DNA of 64,000 nucleotides from Kangiella marina (GTDB lineage Bacteria > Pseudomonadota > Gammaproteobacteria > Enterobacterales > Kangiellaceae). Below are positions 17,050 through 27,405 of this stretch, in pieces. Position 1 is the first letter of the stretch, and each line of letters starts with the position of its first letter. The stretch covers positions 620,001 to 684,000 of the forward strand of contig NZ_BAABFV010000002.1 in NCBI RefSeq assembly GCF_039541235.1, given 5' to 3'. Position numbers and translations under genes: made by a program. The notes under the pieces were generated by a model. The model saw only the letters and a list, made by a program, of their open reading frames with translations, had not been told where the DNA came from and did not search any database.

Positions 17050-17292
17050 ATGCCGATTGCTGAGCAAATTAAGCAAAAGTTATTACATCTTGAGCAAACA
17101 GTTGAAGAAGAAAAGTTGTTTTTAGTGGGGTATCTCATCCCGATGGTGGATTTAATTCCGGTGGACGATTTAACAGACGAGCAATGGTTTGCTGAGTTTG
17201 CGTTATTCGTTGAGGACGCAGTAGAGTCAGATGGCTTGAGTGATCGTGATATTGAGCTGCTATCTGAATTAATTGAAGAGTTACAACCTTAA
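17050..17292 (+). CDS. yfcL: YfcL-family small acidic protein
   Basis: An 80-residue acidic, helical protein of unknown function. From memory of Escherichia coli YfcL, two stretches align: EEKLFLVGYLIPMVDLI with its ELFASGYLRGHLTL region, and VEDAVESDGLSDRDIELL with its C-terminal LEKAIGAGELSPRD region. Escherichia coli yfcL also lies near aroC, which supports the call. It has no signal peptide or membrane segment. It lies between trpA and aroA, codirectional and without a terminator, so it belongs to the same transcript. Its role in this pathway, if any, is unknown. Confidence 0.7.
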   Translation: MPIAEQIKQKLLHLEQTVEEEKLFLVGYLIPMVDLIPVDDLTDEQWFAEFALFVEDAVESDGLSDRDIELLSELIEELQP

Positions 17293-17340
17293 GAGAAATA
17301 AGGGCTTTTAGGCCTCAATGATCTAAAAGTAATAAAGACT

Positions 17341-18627
17341 ATGCCAAAGAGACAAGTTGTTTCCCATACCATCGATTCGCCGACGGTGACGGTTCCAGGG
17401 AGTAAGTATTTAGCCAATCGCTATATCGCATTGGCTGCGATAGCAACTGGAACGACTCGACTGAGTAACTTGCCGCAAAATGATGATATTGAAGCGGCGT
17501 TAGAGGCGATCAGCCAGCTTGGAGCTGTGGTGACTGATATCGAGCCTGGGGTTGTTGAGATTCAAGGTATCACGCATTACAGTTTAAGTGATACGGCTCA
17601 TATTAACTGTCGTGACAGTGGTACTTTGAGTCGTTTTATCACGGCCGTGGCGAGTAACTTGAGCTCTGAGGTGGTGGTTGACGCCAGCGAGCAGATGCGC
17701 CAAAGACCGATGCGAGAAGTCTCACAAAGCTTGCGTGACCTTGGTGTTTCCGTCGATAGCAATAGGCTACCCATCACGCTTAAAGGGCCGATTAAGGGTG
17801 GCGAGGTAGAGCTGGATACCAGCCGCAGCAGTCAATACTTGAGCGGCTTGTTGATCGCATGCTTAAAAGCCGAAACTGAGACGGTGCTGATGCTAAAAGG
17901 TAAGACCGTCTCATCGAGCTATATTCAGTTAACCAAAAATGCGATTGAGAAGTTTGGTGGTGTGGTCGAGGAAGTATCGAGTACTCAGCTGAAAGTTCCT
18001 GCGAATCAGCAACTGAAAGCGGCTGATATTAATATTGCCAGCGACGTGGTCAGCAGCAGTTATTTCATGGCAGCAGGGTTGCTTGCAGAAACCAGCGTAA
18101 CTTTAAACGCCTTTGACTTTGACTCACCACAGGGGGAGTCAAAGTTTTATCAAGTACTGGAAAAAATGGGCGCTGCAGTCGAGCGACATGACAGTCAGTT
18201 GTTCCTAAGCTATCAGCGGCCGCTAAGCGGCATTACCGTCGATATGGGTGATATGCCGGATGTGGTGCCGACTTTAGTGGTCTTGGCGATGTTTGCACAG
18301 GGTGAAACACATATCACCAATATCGCTCACCTCGCTTTTAAAGAGTCGAACCGTATTGTTGACCTTTGTGATGAGCTTAATAAACTTGGAGCAAACATTG
18401 ATTATGATGAGGACAGTATCCGTGTGAAGGGTGGTCAGACGCTTTCTTTAGCCGAGCTTTCCAGTTGTCATGATCATCGTTTGGCCATGAGTTTTGCGTT
18501 AATTGGAATCAAGTTACCGGGCATTACCATCACAGATGCTCAGGCAGTAGAGAAATCATTTCCACGGTACTGGGAGTTTTTGCAGCAAATTGGTGTAGAA
18601 ACACAAGTCGTGGCAACAGCTTCTTAG
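17341..18627 (+). CDS. aroA: 3-phosphoshikimate 1-carboxyvinyltransferase (EPSP synthase)
   Basis: A 428-residue enzyme transferring the enolpyruvyl group from PEP to shikimate 3-phosphate. Recognisable segments are [20 protein letters not shown], the [11 protein letters not shown] loop, [37 protein letters not shown] and [11 protein letters not shown]. The SGT loop reads CRDSGTL rather than the more common NAGTxxR. It sits 48 bases after the yfcL-like gene and 25 before aroC, so the sixth and seventh shikimate steps are joined to the trp operon. Confidence 0.93.
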   Translation: MPKRQVVSHTIDSPTVTVPGSKYLANRYIALAAIATGTTRLSNLPQNDDIEAALEAISQLGAVVTDIEPGVVEIQGITHYSLSDTAHINCRDSGTLSRFITAVASNLSSEVVVDASEQMRQRPMREVSQSLRDLGVSVDSNRLPITLKGPIKGGEVELDTSRSSQYLSGLLIACLKAETETVLMLKGKTVSSSYIQLTKNAIEKFGGVVEEVSSTQLKVPANQQLKAADINIASDVVSSSYFMAAGLLAETSVTLNAFDFDSPQGESKFYQVLEKMGAAVERHDSQLFLSYQRPLSGITVDMGDMPDVVPTLVVLAMFAQGETHITNIAHLAFKESNRIVDLCDELNKLGANIDYDEDSIRVKGGQTLSLAELSSCHDHRLAMSFALIGIKLPGITITDAQAVEKSFPRYWEFLQQIGVETQVVATAS

Positions 18628-18652
18628 CATAGAAAAATGTGGAGATAGAAAA

Positions 18653-19747
18653 ATGGCGGGCGATAGCTTCGGCAAATTATTTAAAATCAGTAACTGGGGC
18701 GAGTCTCACGGTAAAGGCATCGGTGTGGTCGTTGAAGGCTGCCCAGCTGGCCTAAAGCTCTCAGAAGAGGATATTCAGCCGTATTTAGACAAACGTCGTC
18801 CCGGTCAAAGTTCTATTACCACGCGACGTGATGAAGCGGATGCGGTGGAGATTTTGTCGGGTACTGTTGATGGAATGACGACTGGCACCCCGTTAACCTT
18901 ATTTATCCGCAATAACGATCAAAAAAGCAAAGACTACTCCGAAATGGCGAAGCTGTATCGCCCCAGCCATGCGGATTATACCTACCAACAAAAGTACGGT
19001 ATTCGCGATGTTGCAGGGGGCGGACGAAGCTCTGCTCGTGTGACGGCAGGACATGTTGCCGCGGGTGCTGTGGCACGAAAAGTACTCACGGAAGCGCTGG
19101 GTGTTGATATCATTGGTTACGTTAAAAGTGTGCAAGACTTAGAGCTGAAGGTTGAGCCGGAAGCCATTGATGCTGACTTAATTGAAGCCAATCTAGTTCG
19201 CTGTCCGGATACGGAGTTGGCTGAGCGTATGGTTAAAAAAATTGAAGCCGCGCGTAAAGCTGGAGACTCGCTCGGTGGGGTGGTGGAATGTCAATTGCGC
19301 AATGTTCCGGTCGGCTTGGGTGAGCCAGTGTTCGATAAGCTGGAAGCTGATTTAGCGAAAGCCATGCTGTCGATCAATGCGAGCAAAGGCTTTGAAATTG
19401 GTTCTGGCTTTGCTGGAACCATGATGCAAGGTTCGACACATAACGATGTTTTCTTTGACGATAATGGTTCAGTCAGTACTAAGACCAATTACTCAGGCGG
19501 AGTTCAGGGCGGTATATCAAACGGTATGCCTGTGATATTTAGGGTGGCTTTCAAGCCAACACCAACCATTATCCGTGAACAAGAAACCGTTAACCTTAAG
19601 GGCGAGGATGTGGTATTTCATGGTCGCGGACGTCACGATCCTTGTGTTCTGCCTCGAGCAGTACCCATTGTTGAGGCGATGGCGGCGTTAGTGCTTTGTG
19701 ATCACTTTCTACGCTTTCGGGCTTATAAAAACCTGTTTGATGTATAA
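18653..19747 (+). CDS. aroC: Chorismate synthase
   Basis: A 364-residue FMN-dependent lyase that makes chorismate from [37 protein letters not shown], with HG as a catalytic His segment, is the classic N-terminus (the first part of this is the conserved GESHG). Other signatures are [34 protein letters not shown] and [23 protein letters not shown] precedes the start. It is the last gene before a strong terminator and completes the aro-trp unit. Confidence 0.96.
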   Translation: MAGDSFGKLFKISNWGESHGKGIGVVVEGCPAGLKLSEEDIQPYLDKRRPGQSSITTRRDEADAVEILSGTVDGMTTGTPLTLFIRNNDQKSKDYSEMAKLYRPSHADYTYQQKYGIRDVAGGGRSSARVTAGHVAAGAVARKVLTEALGVDIIGYVKSVQDLELKVEPEAIDADLIEANLVRCPDTELAERMVKKIEAARKAGDSLGGVVECQLRNVPVGLGEPVFDKLEADLAKAMLSINASKGFEIGSGFAGTMMQGSTHNDVFFDDNGSVSTKTNYSGGVQGGISNGMPVIFRVAFKPTPTIIREQETVNLKGEDVVFHGRGRHDPCVLPRAVPIVEAMAALVLCDHFLRFRAYKNLFDV

Positions 19748-19760
19748 TTTAAAGCTGACA

Positions 19761-19789
19761 AAAAAGGCTGGTTTATACCAGCCTTTTTT
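19761..19789. terminator. Bidirectional terminator between aroC and the DUF2069 gene
   Basis: AAAAAGGCTGG and CCAGCCTTTTT form an 11-bp stem with a 6-base loop, with A residues on one side and T residues on the other. It can end both convergent transcripts. Confidence 0.88.
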
Positions 19790-19808
19790 ATGTTAAGTAT
19801 CCAGTTTT

Positions 19809-20210
19809 TTATTCTATACCCTTAGCTTTTTTTGCATCAGCATTAGTTTTTACGCCTTGGGATAGTGCGAATTGTTTAACGTAGCTGACAGACATCAGGA
19901 AGTAAATTACCGAGAGCACCACGATAACCGACGCCCAAACTACCTTTTGCGGCTCCATGATATAGAAGAATGCATAAAAGAAGGGCAGCAAAATGATAAA
20001 GCCCGTCCAGCCATAGGTATAGGTTTTGCCTCTAAACATGCCAGGCACTGCTAACAATAGTGGAAGCCACCAAATTGCAAGTGATACCCAGCGTAAAGCG
20101 GGCTTTTCATGGTTTAACCAAATAAAAACTGGCAAGATAATAACAATGGCCAAGAAACTGGCTACGGCAATGAGTCGGGCTCTTAGAGCTTTTTTTAAGT
20201 GAATATTCAT
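19809..20210 (-). CDS. DUF2069-family inner-membrane protein
   Basis: A 133-residue protein with about four hydrophobic segments (around residues 12-30, 40-56, 65-84 and 90-108) separated by short loops. It fits the DUF2069 family of small membrane proteins commonly found next to wrbA and an arsC-like gene. Function is unknown. It begins 7 bases after the wrbA stop and is the last gene of an arsC-wrbA-DUF2069 unit on the minus strand. The C-terminus is lysine-rich and probably cytoplasmic. Confidence 0.75.
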   Translation of the reverse strand: MNIHLKKALRARLIAVASFLAIVIILPVFIWLNHEKPALRWVSLAIWWLPLLLAVPGMFRGKTYTYGWTGFIILLPFFYAFFYIMEPQKVVWASVIVVLSVIYFLMSVSYVKQFALSQGVKTNADAKKAKGIE

Positions 20211-20217
20211 TGTTGTG

Positions 20218-21185
<968 letters not shown>

Positions 21186-21232
21186 AATAGTGTCAGATTT
21201 ATAAATTCATGCGACTATTCTAGGCATAATTG

Positions 21233-22441
21233 ATGTTAGAAAAAAGGATTAAATGGCTAAAAGCTTTCGCTAAGTTTGTCTTCAGCGAATTCGCCAAGAA
21301 AAATAGCAGCTCGATGGCGGCTGAGTTAACTTTAAATACCATGTTGGCTTTGGTGCCGCTGATGACGGTTGCTGTTAGCCTAATGGCAATCTTTCCAGCT
21401 TTTGAAAAATTAAATGTTGAAGTTCAGGAGCTGATCTTTAAAAACTTTTTGCCTGAGACAGGTTTGGCCGTTCAGGATCACTTGAACGAGTATGTAGCTA
21501 AGTCTAAAAACCTCTCAGCGGTTGGTTTTGCTTTTTTGTTTTTGACATCAATGATGTTGATGCGAGCGATAGATCGGGCGATTAACACGGTATGGGAAAC
21601 GAAGAATCGCAGACGGGGCATTCAGAAATGGATTTCTTATTGGGCAATGTTGACAATGGCGCCAATTTTAATTGCTGCCAGTTTAGCTGTTTCGTCCTAT
21701 TTTGCAGCATTACCGTTGGTCTCAAGCATTAGTGGTATTCTGACCTTCGGCTTGCCTTTCATTCTTATTGTTTTAGCTTTTACAGCGCTTTTCATGGTGG
21801 CGCCTTTTAGCCATGTTAAGTTTCGCAAAGCCGTTACTGCGGCAACCATCACGGCGTTATTGTTTGAACTTGCGAAGTATGGCTTTGCCTTATTCGTCGC
21901 TAAGTTTTCGACCTATGAAGTGATTTATGGCGCTATTACAGCTATTCCACTGTTCTTTTTATGGGTATTTCTGTCATGGATTATTTTGATACTTGGCGCT
22001 GTCATTTGTTTTGCCTTGCATCGATTTGAAATGAAACGGGAAAAAACGGAGCATGAATTTATTTCAATTTTGAAAATTCTACAGTTTTTCTCACACGCCC
22101 AGTCGAACGAAAGCTCGCTAACCATTGACCAGTTGAGAAGCAAGTTTTCTTATCTGCACGGACAAACATTACGTTACCTTGTCGAGCAGTTATTGAACTT
22201 GAGTTACTTGGCTAAACTTGAAAATGGTCAGTACTGCTTACAGTTGAATGCACAAGATTTGACAATTGGCAGAGTCTATAGAGAAGGCCCGTGGCGCTTA
22301 CCTAACAATAATCAAGCATTAGAAGTGGATAACAGTCATTTATATTCAAAGCATGTTGAAAAAGCGAACGAGGCTATCAACGAGATTCTTGATGTCTCAA
22401 TCATTCGAAGTGGTGGAGACCTCAAAGACGGCAATGAGTGA
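21233..22441 (+). CDS. yihY: YihY/BrkB-family membrane protein (UPF0761)
   Basis: A 402-residue inner-membrane protein. The first 280 residues have about six membrane segments with the family motifs SMAAELTLNTMLALVPLMTV, LFLTSMMLMRAIDRAINTVWE and AITAIPLFFLWVFLSWIILILGA. A cytoplasmic C-terminal extension of about 120 residues resembles a winged-helix fold (SILKILQFFSHAQ...YLVEQLLNLSYL), as in the longer gammaproteobacterial members. The old annotation as ribonuclease BN is wrong for this family; function is unsettled. I use the ATG at 21233; a TTG directly precedes it. The 3' end overlaps the convergent PilZ-like gene by 45 bases. Confidence 0.85.
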   Translation: MLEKRIKWLKAFAKFVFSEFAKKNSSSMAAELTLNTMLALVPLMTVAVSLMAIFPAFEKLNVEVQELIFKNFLPETGLAVQDHLNEYVAKSKNLSAVGFAFLFLTSMMLMRAIDRAINTVWETKNRRRGIQKWISYWAMLTMAPILIAASLAVSSYFAALPLVSSISGILTFGLPFILIVLAFTALFMVAPFSHVKFRKAVTAATITALLFELAKYGFALFVAKFSTYEVIYGAITAIPLFFLWVFLSWIILILGAVICFALHRFEMKREKTEHEFISILKILQFFSHAQSNESSLTIDQLRSKFSYLHGQTLRYLVEQLLNLSYLAKLENGQYCLQLNAQDLTIGRVYREGPWRLPNNNQALEVDNSHLYSKHVEKANEAINEILDVSIIRSGGDLKDGNE

Positions 22442-23986
22442 GTTTGATTCAACGGAAGCTGTTATATAGTGTTGAGTCGCTTTTCCATCTACTTCTAGTT
22501 TGATGGTTTTGCGCTCTCCTATAAGGTGCTTGGGTGTCACAAGAAGTGTTTCATGGCTGTCGAAAGGAGACACCATTAATACAGTATGTTTCACCGTTTC
22601 ATTGTAATGGTTTTTCGTTAGGTATAGCGCTAACTTTTTCTCGCCATGAAAGTATTCTATTCCCATAGCCGCGCCTGTGTTTTTATGGCCATTTAGCCAA
22701 CGGACAATGCCTAGTTGCCAAGCTCTTTGCGGTTGGTTATTAATATGACGTTTTAGTAGAACCAGGTTGCCTACGTTTAACTGAGTGACGTCTTCTTTGG
22801 GGTGTCGCACACACAGACCGCCGTTACTGTAGTTGACGGTTTGCCAGTGAAGTTGCTGAGCGTAATTGCTTTCAAGAATTGAGCCAAGCTCTTCATTAAG
22901 CGCTTCTCTCGTCTCTATAGAGTGAGTGTCTGCCCTTAAGACTTTTACAATACTTGAAAGCCCCCAAACCATACTAGCAGTTCCAACAACGGGATAACGT
23001 GCATCTTTACGTTTGATGTGGTGATCACAATAAGCATATATTTGTTGCAGTAATTTATAGCCAATACTGGGCTCTATAACGTCGTAGAAACCAGGGGTTG
23101 GTAACGTATTTTTGTCGTCAAACTGTTGCAGTTGTTGACTCAGCTTTTCTAACAGCGTAGAGGTAATAAGTAGACGGTAGAAAGGGTGTGTTTCATATTC
23201 GTTCTCCGAGGCGGCGTATTCAGGACGCTTGCCGCTGGTCAAGTCTATAACGAAACATTCACTATCCGAAAAGTTTTTTAAGTCACTAGAAAGTGACGTC
23301 AGGTGAGCCCAGTGACCAAAGTACTTAAATAGATGCCAATGTTGATTCCCTTCTACGTGATAGGGGTTAATAACTGCCATAAGGCAGTTTCTTTTATAGG
23401 TATTTTCAATAGTATCTAGGGCTAACAAACTATCTGTTTGTTTATTCAACTTGAGCTTTAGTAGCTGCTGTTGCTCGGCAAAATGGAAAAGCTTATGAAG
23501 CTCGTGCCAGATGTAGCTGGGGATTGGTGCGTACTGTTGATAATGTTCAATTAAGTGCAGTCCAAGATAATGTTGTGCTTGATTTACCGCATGTGCGAGA
23601 CGCTTTTGCTTATTGAGGGCAACTTTTTGTTCTGCTAACTCATGAACGACTCTTTTATAACCATAAGCCATTTCGGTTGTGAGGTTACTGAGCAGCTGGG
23701 CTTGATGTTCGGTTGGGACCACCAGCCGCTTGTCGTTATGCTGACGGAAGTGACGCTCCATTTGAAGGTAACCCTGTTCTAAGGTCTCTAGATTGTCTTC
23801 ACGCTGGCTAATTTTTTGCTCGGTGCGATTTAGGGTGCGAGCCGCCTGTAGTAATTGGTCGAGCGATTTATTGGTATCGGTAAAAGTCAGATCGGCTAAC
23901 CAGCTTTTTACGGCGCTTGGCTTATGATCCATCATAAACGTTTGGCCTTGCTGGGTTGAGGGGTATGTTAATTGTATTGAGTCCAT
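22397..23986 (-). CDS. Large protein with degenerate PilZ-like C-terminal region
   Basis: A 529-residue soluble protein that I do not recognise by name. The start is ATG at 23986 with AAGGA six bases upstream. The N-terminal 200 residues are Gln/Leu-rich and predicted helical with coiled-coil character. RKDAR at about 326-330 fits the RxxxR motif of PilZ domains, and NYSNGG at about 395-400 fits NxSxxG. These are the two parts of a cyclic-di-GMP site, but they are about 65 residues apart rather than the usual 20-30. The C-terminal strands around VGNLVLLKRH and GIVRWLNGHKNTGAAMGIEYF look PilZ-like. A cyclic-di-GMP effector is a plausible inference only. Confidence 0.6.
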   Translation of the reverse strand: MDSIQLTYPSTQQGQTFMMDHKPSAVKSWLADLTFTDTNKSLDQLLQAARTLNRTEQKISQREDNLETLEQGYLQMERHFRQHNDKRLVVPTEHQAQLLSNLTTEMAYGYKRVVHELAEQKVALNKQKRLAHAVNQAQHYLGLHLIEHYQQYAPIPSYIWHELHKLFHFAEQQQLLKLKLNKQTDSLLALDTIENTYKRNCLMAVINPYHVEGNQHWHLFKYFGHWAHLTSLSSDLKNFSDSECFVIDLTSGKRPEYAASENEYETHPFYRLLITSTLLEKLSQQLQQFDDKNTLPTPGFYDVIEPSIGYKLLQQIYAYCDHHIKRKDARYPVVGTASMVWGLSSIVKVLRADTHSIETREALNEELGSILESNYAQQLHWQTVNYSNGGLCVRHPKEDVTQLNVGNLVLLKRHINNQPQRAWQLGIVRWLNGHKNTGAAMGIEYFHGEKKLALYLTKNHYNETVKHTVLMVSPFDSHETLLVTPKHLIGERKTIKLEVDGKATQHYITASVESNSLIAVFEVSTTSND

Positions 23987-24129
23987 CAAACGTCCTTTAC
24001 CAATAAATCTTTTGAAAACTTTCTTTCAGCGGATAAAACTTTGTCTGTATAATATGCCTAAATTATGTGACATAGTCTACTTTTTTGTAGGCAATACTGA
24101 GTTTAAGTACTTGATTAAGTTGATATCTT

Positions 24130-24591
24130 ATGCGGAAACTTTATTTATCTCTTTTAGCGCTTGCTGCTATCTTTGCAGTGTCATGCTCTAACCAAAATAG
24201 CTTTTACTTACTTTCTGGTGAAAAGAAAACAATAGAAGATTATCGCGGTCAGTGGCTAGTGATTAACTTTTGGGCTGAATGGTGTCCTCCATGTCTTGAA
24301 GAAATCCCGGAGCTGGGCAGGCTTGTCGCTGAAAATCCTGAGATCAATGTTATTGGTGTGAGCTTTGATAAACTAAGCAATCAGGAACTGGAGGGCTTAG
24401 TTGATAAATTAGACATACAATATCCGATAGTAGCAACAGAGCCTATGCCTTATCTTCCAGTCGCTAAACCACAAAGTTTGCCAGGGACCTACTTGATCAG
24501 CCCAAGCGGTCAAACAATGGGGCCGATATTAGGAAAAATTGATCGCACCAAAATACTGCAAATAATAGCGAAAGTTGAGGGAAGCGACTAA
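24130..24591 (+). CDS. TlpA/ResA-like thioredoxin-fold lipoprotein
   Basis: A 153-residue exported thioredoxin-fold protein. The signal peptide ends in a lipobox (FAVSC, Cys19), so it should be anchored in a membrane facing the periplasm. The redox motif is WCPPC in VINFWAEWCPPCLEEIPEL, and the cis-Pro segment is QSLPGTYLI. Such proteins reduce disulfides of periplasmic partners, for example in cytochrome c maturation, but no partner gene is adjacent. It converges on bepA with a 2-base gap. A TG-extended TATAAT lies at 24048-24053 upstream. Confidence 0.85.
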   Translation: MRKLYLSLLALAAIFAVSCSNQNSFYLLSGEKKTIEDYRGQWLVINFWAEWCPPCLEEIPELGRLVAENPEINVIGVSFDKLSNQELEGLVDKLDIQYPIVATEPMPYLPVAKPQSLPGTYLISPSGQTMGPILGKIDRTKILQIIAKVEGSD

Positions 24592-24593
24592 GC

Positions 24594-26072
24594 CTACCGC
24601 TTAGACTGAGATTCAATGTCGGCTCTGATTTTTTGCTTAACGTCTTCCAAGCGAGCTTGAATTCTGGTTTGAGCATATGGGTCTTCGGACGTTGCGTGTA
24701 AGGCTAACTCAAAGTGCTTTTTTGCGGTTCTTAGGTCACCAAGTAAGAGTAAATATTGCCCAGTTGTCTCGTACATTTCTGGCGTGTGTCCTGACTCTGC
24801 TTGAGCTTTGGCCAATAATTTAAGGTAGTTAGGATTGTTTTGATTCACATCCACGTACCGCAATAACAAACTCTCAGCTTTTTCGGGCTGCTTAGCTTTT
24901 AAATAGATTTCTGAGGTGGCTAAAATCAACTTGGTTGAGTCGGGCGCTTTGCTGAGTTGGCTCTCCAGTAACGGTAACATTTTCTCACCCGAACCACGGC
25001 CTAGGTGTGCTTCTGATAAACTAAACAGTAATAGTTGGCTGTCGGGGTGTTCTTCATAAAGCTCTGTGGTTATCTCTATCGCTTGATTGTAGTGACCACG
25101 CTGCTTAAGGAGCTCCGCAAAAAGGTAGCGTTCGCCTGCCTTTTGAAGTTGTTTATTATTGTGCTTGGCCTCAAAAGATCGGTAGGCATCTCTGTCGTTA
25201 ATAAGACTTTTACTTCGAATGCGAGCTTTGACTAATTCGTAATCTAGCGAGTCTTGGTGTTCGACTGTAGGGTACAAATCAGCACGCTCTCTTGCCGCAG
25301 CGATACGGTTTCTTGACAGCGGGTGCGTCAATAATATTTCCGGTGGCTTAAAGGTATAACGACTTGCCTGCTGAAGTGTTTCAAAGAAATCCGCTGCAGC
25401 TCTAACGTCAAAGCCCGCCTCAGACAGCATCGTGATCCCAATCCTATCGGCTTCTTTTTCGTTTTCTCGAGTGTGGTTAATAATACTTTGCTGTCCAGCA
25501 GCTTGTGTCGCCGCGACACCGGCCATTCCGGCTTCAGGATTTTGGGTCGCTGCTAGCACTGACGCTACTATGCCTAATATGCTGGGTAAGGACAGTTCAT
25601 TTTGTTTTTCAAGTCGACGCGCAAGGTGGCGTTGAGTGACGTGCGCAACCTCGTGCCCTAATACCGAAGCAAGCTCGCTCTCACTTTGCGATGATTCAAT
25701 CAACCCTGAGTGAATGCCAATATATCCCCCAGGTAGTGCGAACGCATTAATCGAATTTTCTTGGATAATAAAAAAGTGAAATTGCCTACCTAGAGCGTCT
25801 GGATTTGCGGCAACGAGCTTATAGCCCAGATGTTGGATGTAATCTGTGACGATAGGATCTTTCATCAGAAACTCGCTGCGATGGATACGCCGCATAATGT
25901 CATCGCCGATCTGCTGCTCTTTAGCGATGGATAACGTCGAGCCGGCAGTTTCACCGATTTTGGGTAGATCGACACTTGCAGCAATACTTGTCTGCGCAGT
26001 CATAGCAATGCTTACAGCCGCCAAGCCACTGGCGATAAGCGTTACTATCGGTTTTATGATGCCTTTGCTCAT
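24594..26072 (-). CDS. bepA: BepA-like periplasmic M48 metalloprotease/chaperone with TPR
   Basis: A 492-residue M48-family protease with a signal peptide (residues 1 to about 32). The zinc site is H140-E-V-A-H144 in VLGHEVAHVTQRHLARR, with the third ligand in the NEKEADRIGITMLSEAGFD segment. The C-terminal half (from about 300) contains several TPR-like helices. BepA assists or degrades the LPS assembly protein LptD at the outer membrane. Placement opposite a perM-type gene matches the bepA-perM neighbourhood of enterobacteria, which supports the call over other M48 proteases. Confidence 0.88.
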   Translation of the reverse strand: MSKGIIKPIVTLIASGLAAVSIAMTAQTSIAASVDLPKIGETAGSTLSIAKEQQIGDDIMRRIHRSEFLMKDPIVTDYIQHLGYKLVAANPDALGRQFHFFIIQENSINAFALPGGYIGIHSGLIESSQSESELASVLGHEVAHVTQRHLARRLEKQNELSLPSILGIVASVLAATQNPEAGMAGVAATQAAGQQSIINHTRENEKEADRIGITMLSEAGFDVRAAADFFETLQQASRYTFKPPEILLTHPLSRNRIAAARERADLYPTVEHQDSLDYELVKARIRSKSLINDRDAYRSFEAKHNNKQLQKAGERYLFAELLKQRGHYNQAIEITTELYEEHPDSQLLLFSLSEAHLGRGSGEKMLPLLESQLSKAPDSTKLILATSEIYLKAKQPEKAESLLLRYVDVNQNNPNYLKLLAKAQAESGHTPEMYETTGQYLLLLGDLRTAKKHFELALHATSEDPYAQTRIQARLEDVKQKIRADIESQSKR

Positions 26073-26222
26073 TCTGATAAAATAAATGTTAAGTTACTGT
26101 ATATGATGGGGCTTGTGTGGTAAAAGTTCAATCATTAGCAAGTATAACTCAGACAAGCTCTGAGGTAGTATAAAAATTAACCTGCTCGGCTTGTCTATCA
26201 TTAAATATTTCGTGAGTGGCTC

Positions 26223-27332
26223 ATGACGTCAATTTTTACTCGATGGTTTCAAAGAAACTTCTCTAGCCCTGCAACTATTGTGCTAACCATGCTGATTATC
26301 GTCGGATTTGTCATTATTCTGACGGTTGGGGATATCTTAGCACCAATCCTGTGGGCTTTGGTGATTGCCTATTTGTTAGAGTGGGCTGTTACCGCGTTAC
26401 AAAAGAAAGGCGTGGGGAGGTTAACTTCAGTTCTTATAGTCTTTGCGGGTTTTATTGGTCTTTCAATCGTGATTTTTCTAGGCTTAGTGCCGCTTATTTG
26501 GAAGCAGGGTTCGCGACTAGTGGGTGAGTTACCGAACATTATGCTTAAGTTGAAAGAGCAAGTTCTTGAGCTTCCAAGCAAATATCCAAATTTTGTCTCA
26601 ACAGAGCAGGTGGATGGGTTTATTAATAGTCTTAACTCCGAACTTGGAAGTTTAGGTGAGGCTTTACTCAGTGCATCATTTAGCTCTTTAGTCAGTATCG
26701 CGAGCTTATTGGTTTATATCATTCTGGTGCCGCTTTTAGTCTTTTTCTTCCTTAAAGACCGCCACAAGATTTTCGGCTGGTGCAGCCAGTGGCTACCGCA
26801 AGAAAGGCATTTGGCTGAAAGAGTGTGGGTTGAGGTTAATCGACAAATCGGTAACTATATCCGCGGTAAAGTGGTCGAAATTATTATCGTGGGTGTTGTG
26901 TCGTATGTTACCTTCGCCATTATGGGCCTCAACTATGCACTACTTTTAGGTGTGTGTGTTGGTTTGTCCGTCTTGATTCCTTACGTTGGGGCGGCCTTGG
27001 TCACGATCCCCGTGGCGCTTATCGCTTTTTTCCAGTGGGGTCTAGCACAAGATTTTTATATTTTGATGGTCGCTTATTTCATTATCCAAGTTTTAGACGG
27101 TAATGTTTTAGTGCCTCTTATTTTCTCTGAGGCTGTGAATTTGCATCCAGTGGCCATCATTGGCGCGATATTACTGTTTGGAGGCCTCTGGGGCTTCTGG
27201 GGCGTATTCTTCGCAATTCCTCTAGCAGTGTTGGTCAATGCAACGTTAGATGCGGTAAAAGAGCACAAAAAGCAAACCAGCTCTGAGGACGAGCAACTTG
27301 AAATAGAGCACCAGCCAGTAGACGCTGAGTAA
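26223..27332 (+). CDS. perM: AI-2E family transporter / PerM-like permease
   Basis: A 369-residue membrane protein of the AI-2E transporter (UPF0118) family, with about eight hydrophobic segments. Family marks include IVYILVPLLVFFFLKDR-type residues around 165-180, VNRQIGNYIRGKVVEIIIVG and the C-terminal GILLFGGLWGFWGVFFAIPLAVLV-type segment. Substrates vary in this family; PerM of Escherichia coli has no proven one. It is divergent from bepA. The C-terminal tail is acidic and cytoplasmic. A strong terminator follows. Confidence 0.85.
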   Translation: MTSIFTRWFQRNFSSPATIVLTMLIIVGFVIILTVGDILAPILWALVIAYLLEWAVTALQKKGVGRLTSVLIVFAGFIGLSIVIFLGLVPLIWKQGSRLVGELPNIMLKLKEQVLELPSKYPNFVSTEQVDGFINSLNSELGSLGEALLSASFSSLVSIASLLVYIILVPLLVFFFLKDRHKIFGWCSQWLPQERHLAERVWVEVNRQIGNYIRGKVVEIIIVGVVSYVTFAIMGLNYALLLGVCVGLSVLIPYVGAALVTIPVALIAFFQWGLAQDFYILMVAYFIIQVLDGNVLVPLIFSEAVNLHPVAIIGAILLFGGLWGFWGVFFAIPLAVLVNATLDAVKEHKKQTSSEDEQLEIEHQPVDAE

Positions 27333-27347
27333 GTTTTCTCTCTCATG

Positions 27348-27374
27348 AAAAAGGCTCCTTGAGGAGCCTTTTTT
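27348..27374. terminator. Bidirectional terminator between perM and the phoH-like gene
   Basis: AAAAAGGCTCC and GGAGCCTTTTT form an 11-bp stem with a TTGA loop. A residues flank one side and T residues the other, so it can serve both convergent genes. Confidence 0.88.
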
Positions 27375-27405
27375 ACATTCTAATGTTTTGTAAGGTAAGT
27401 GTTTA

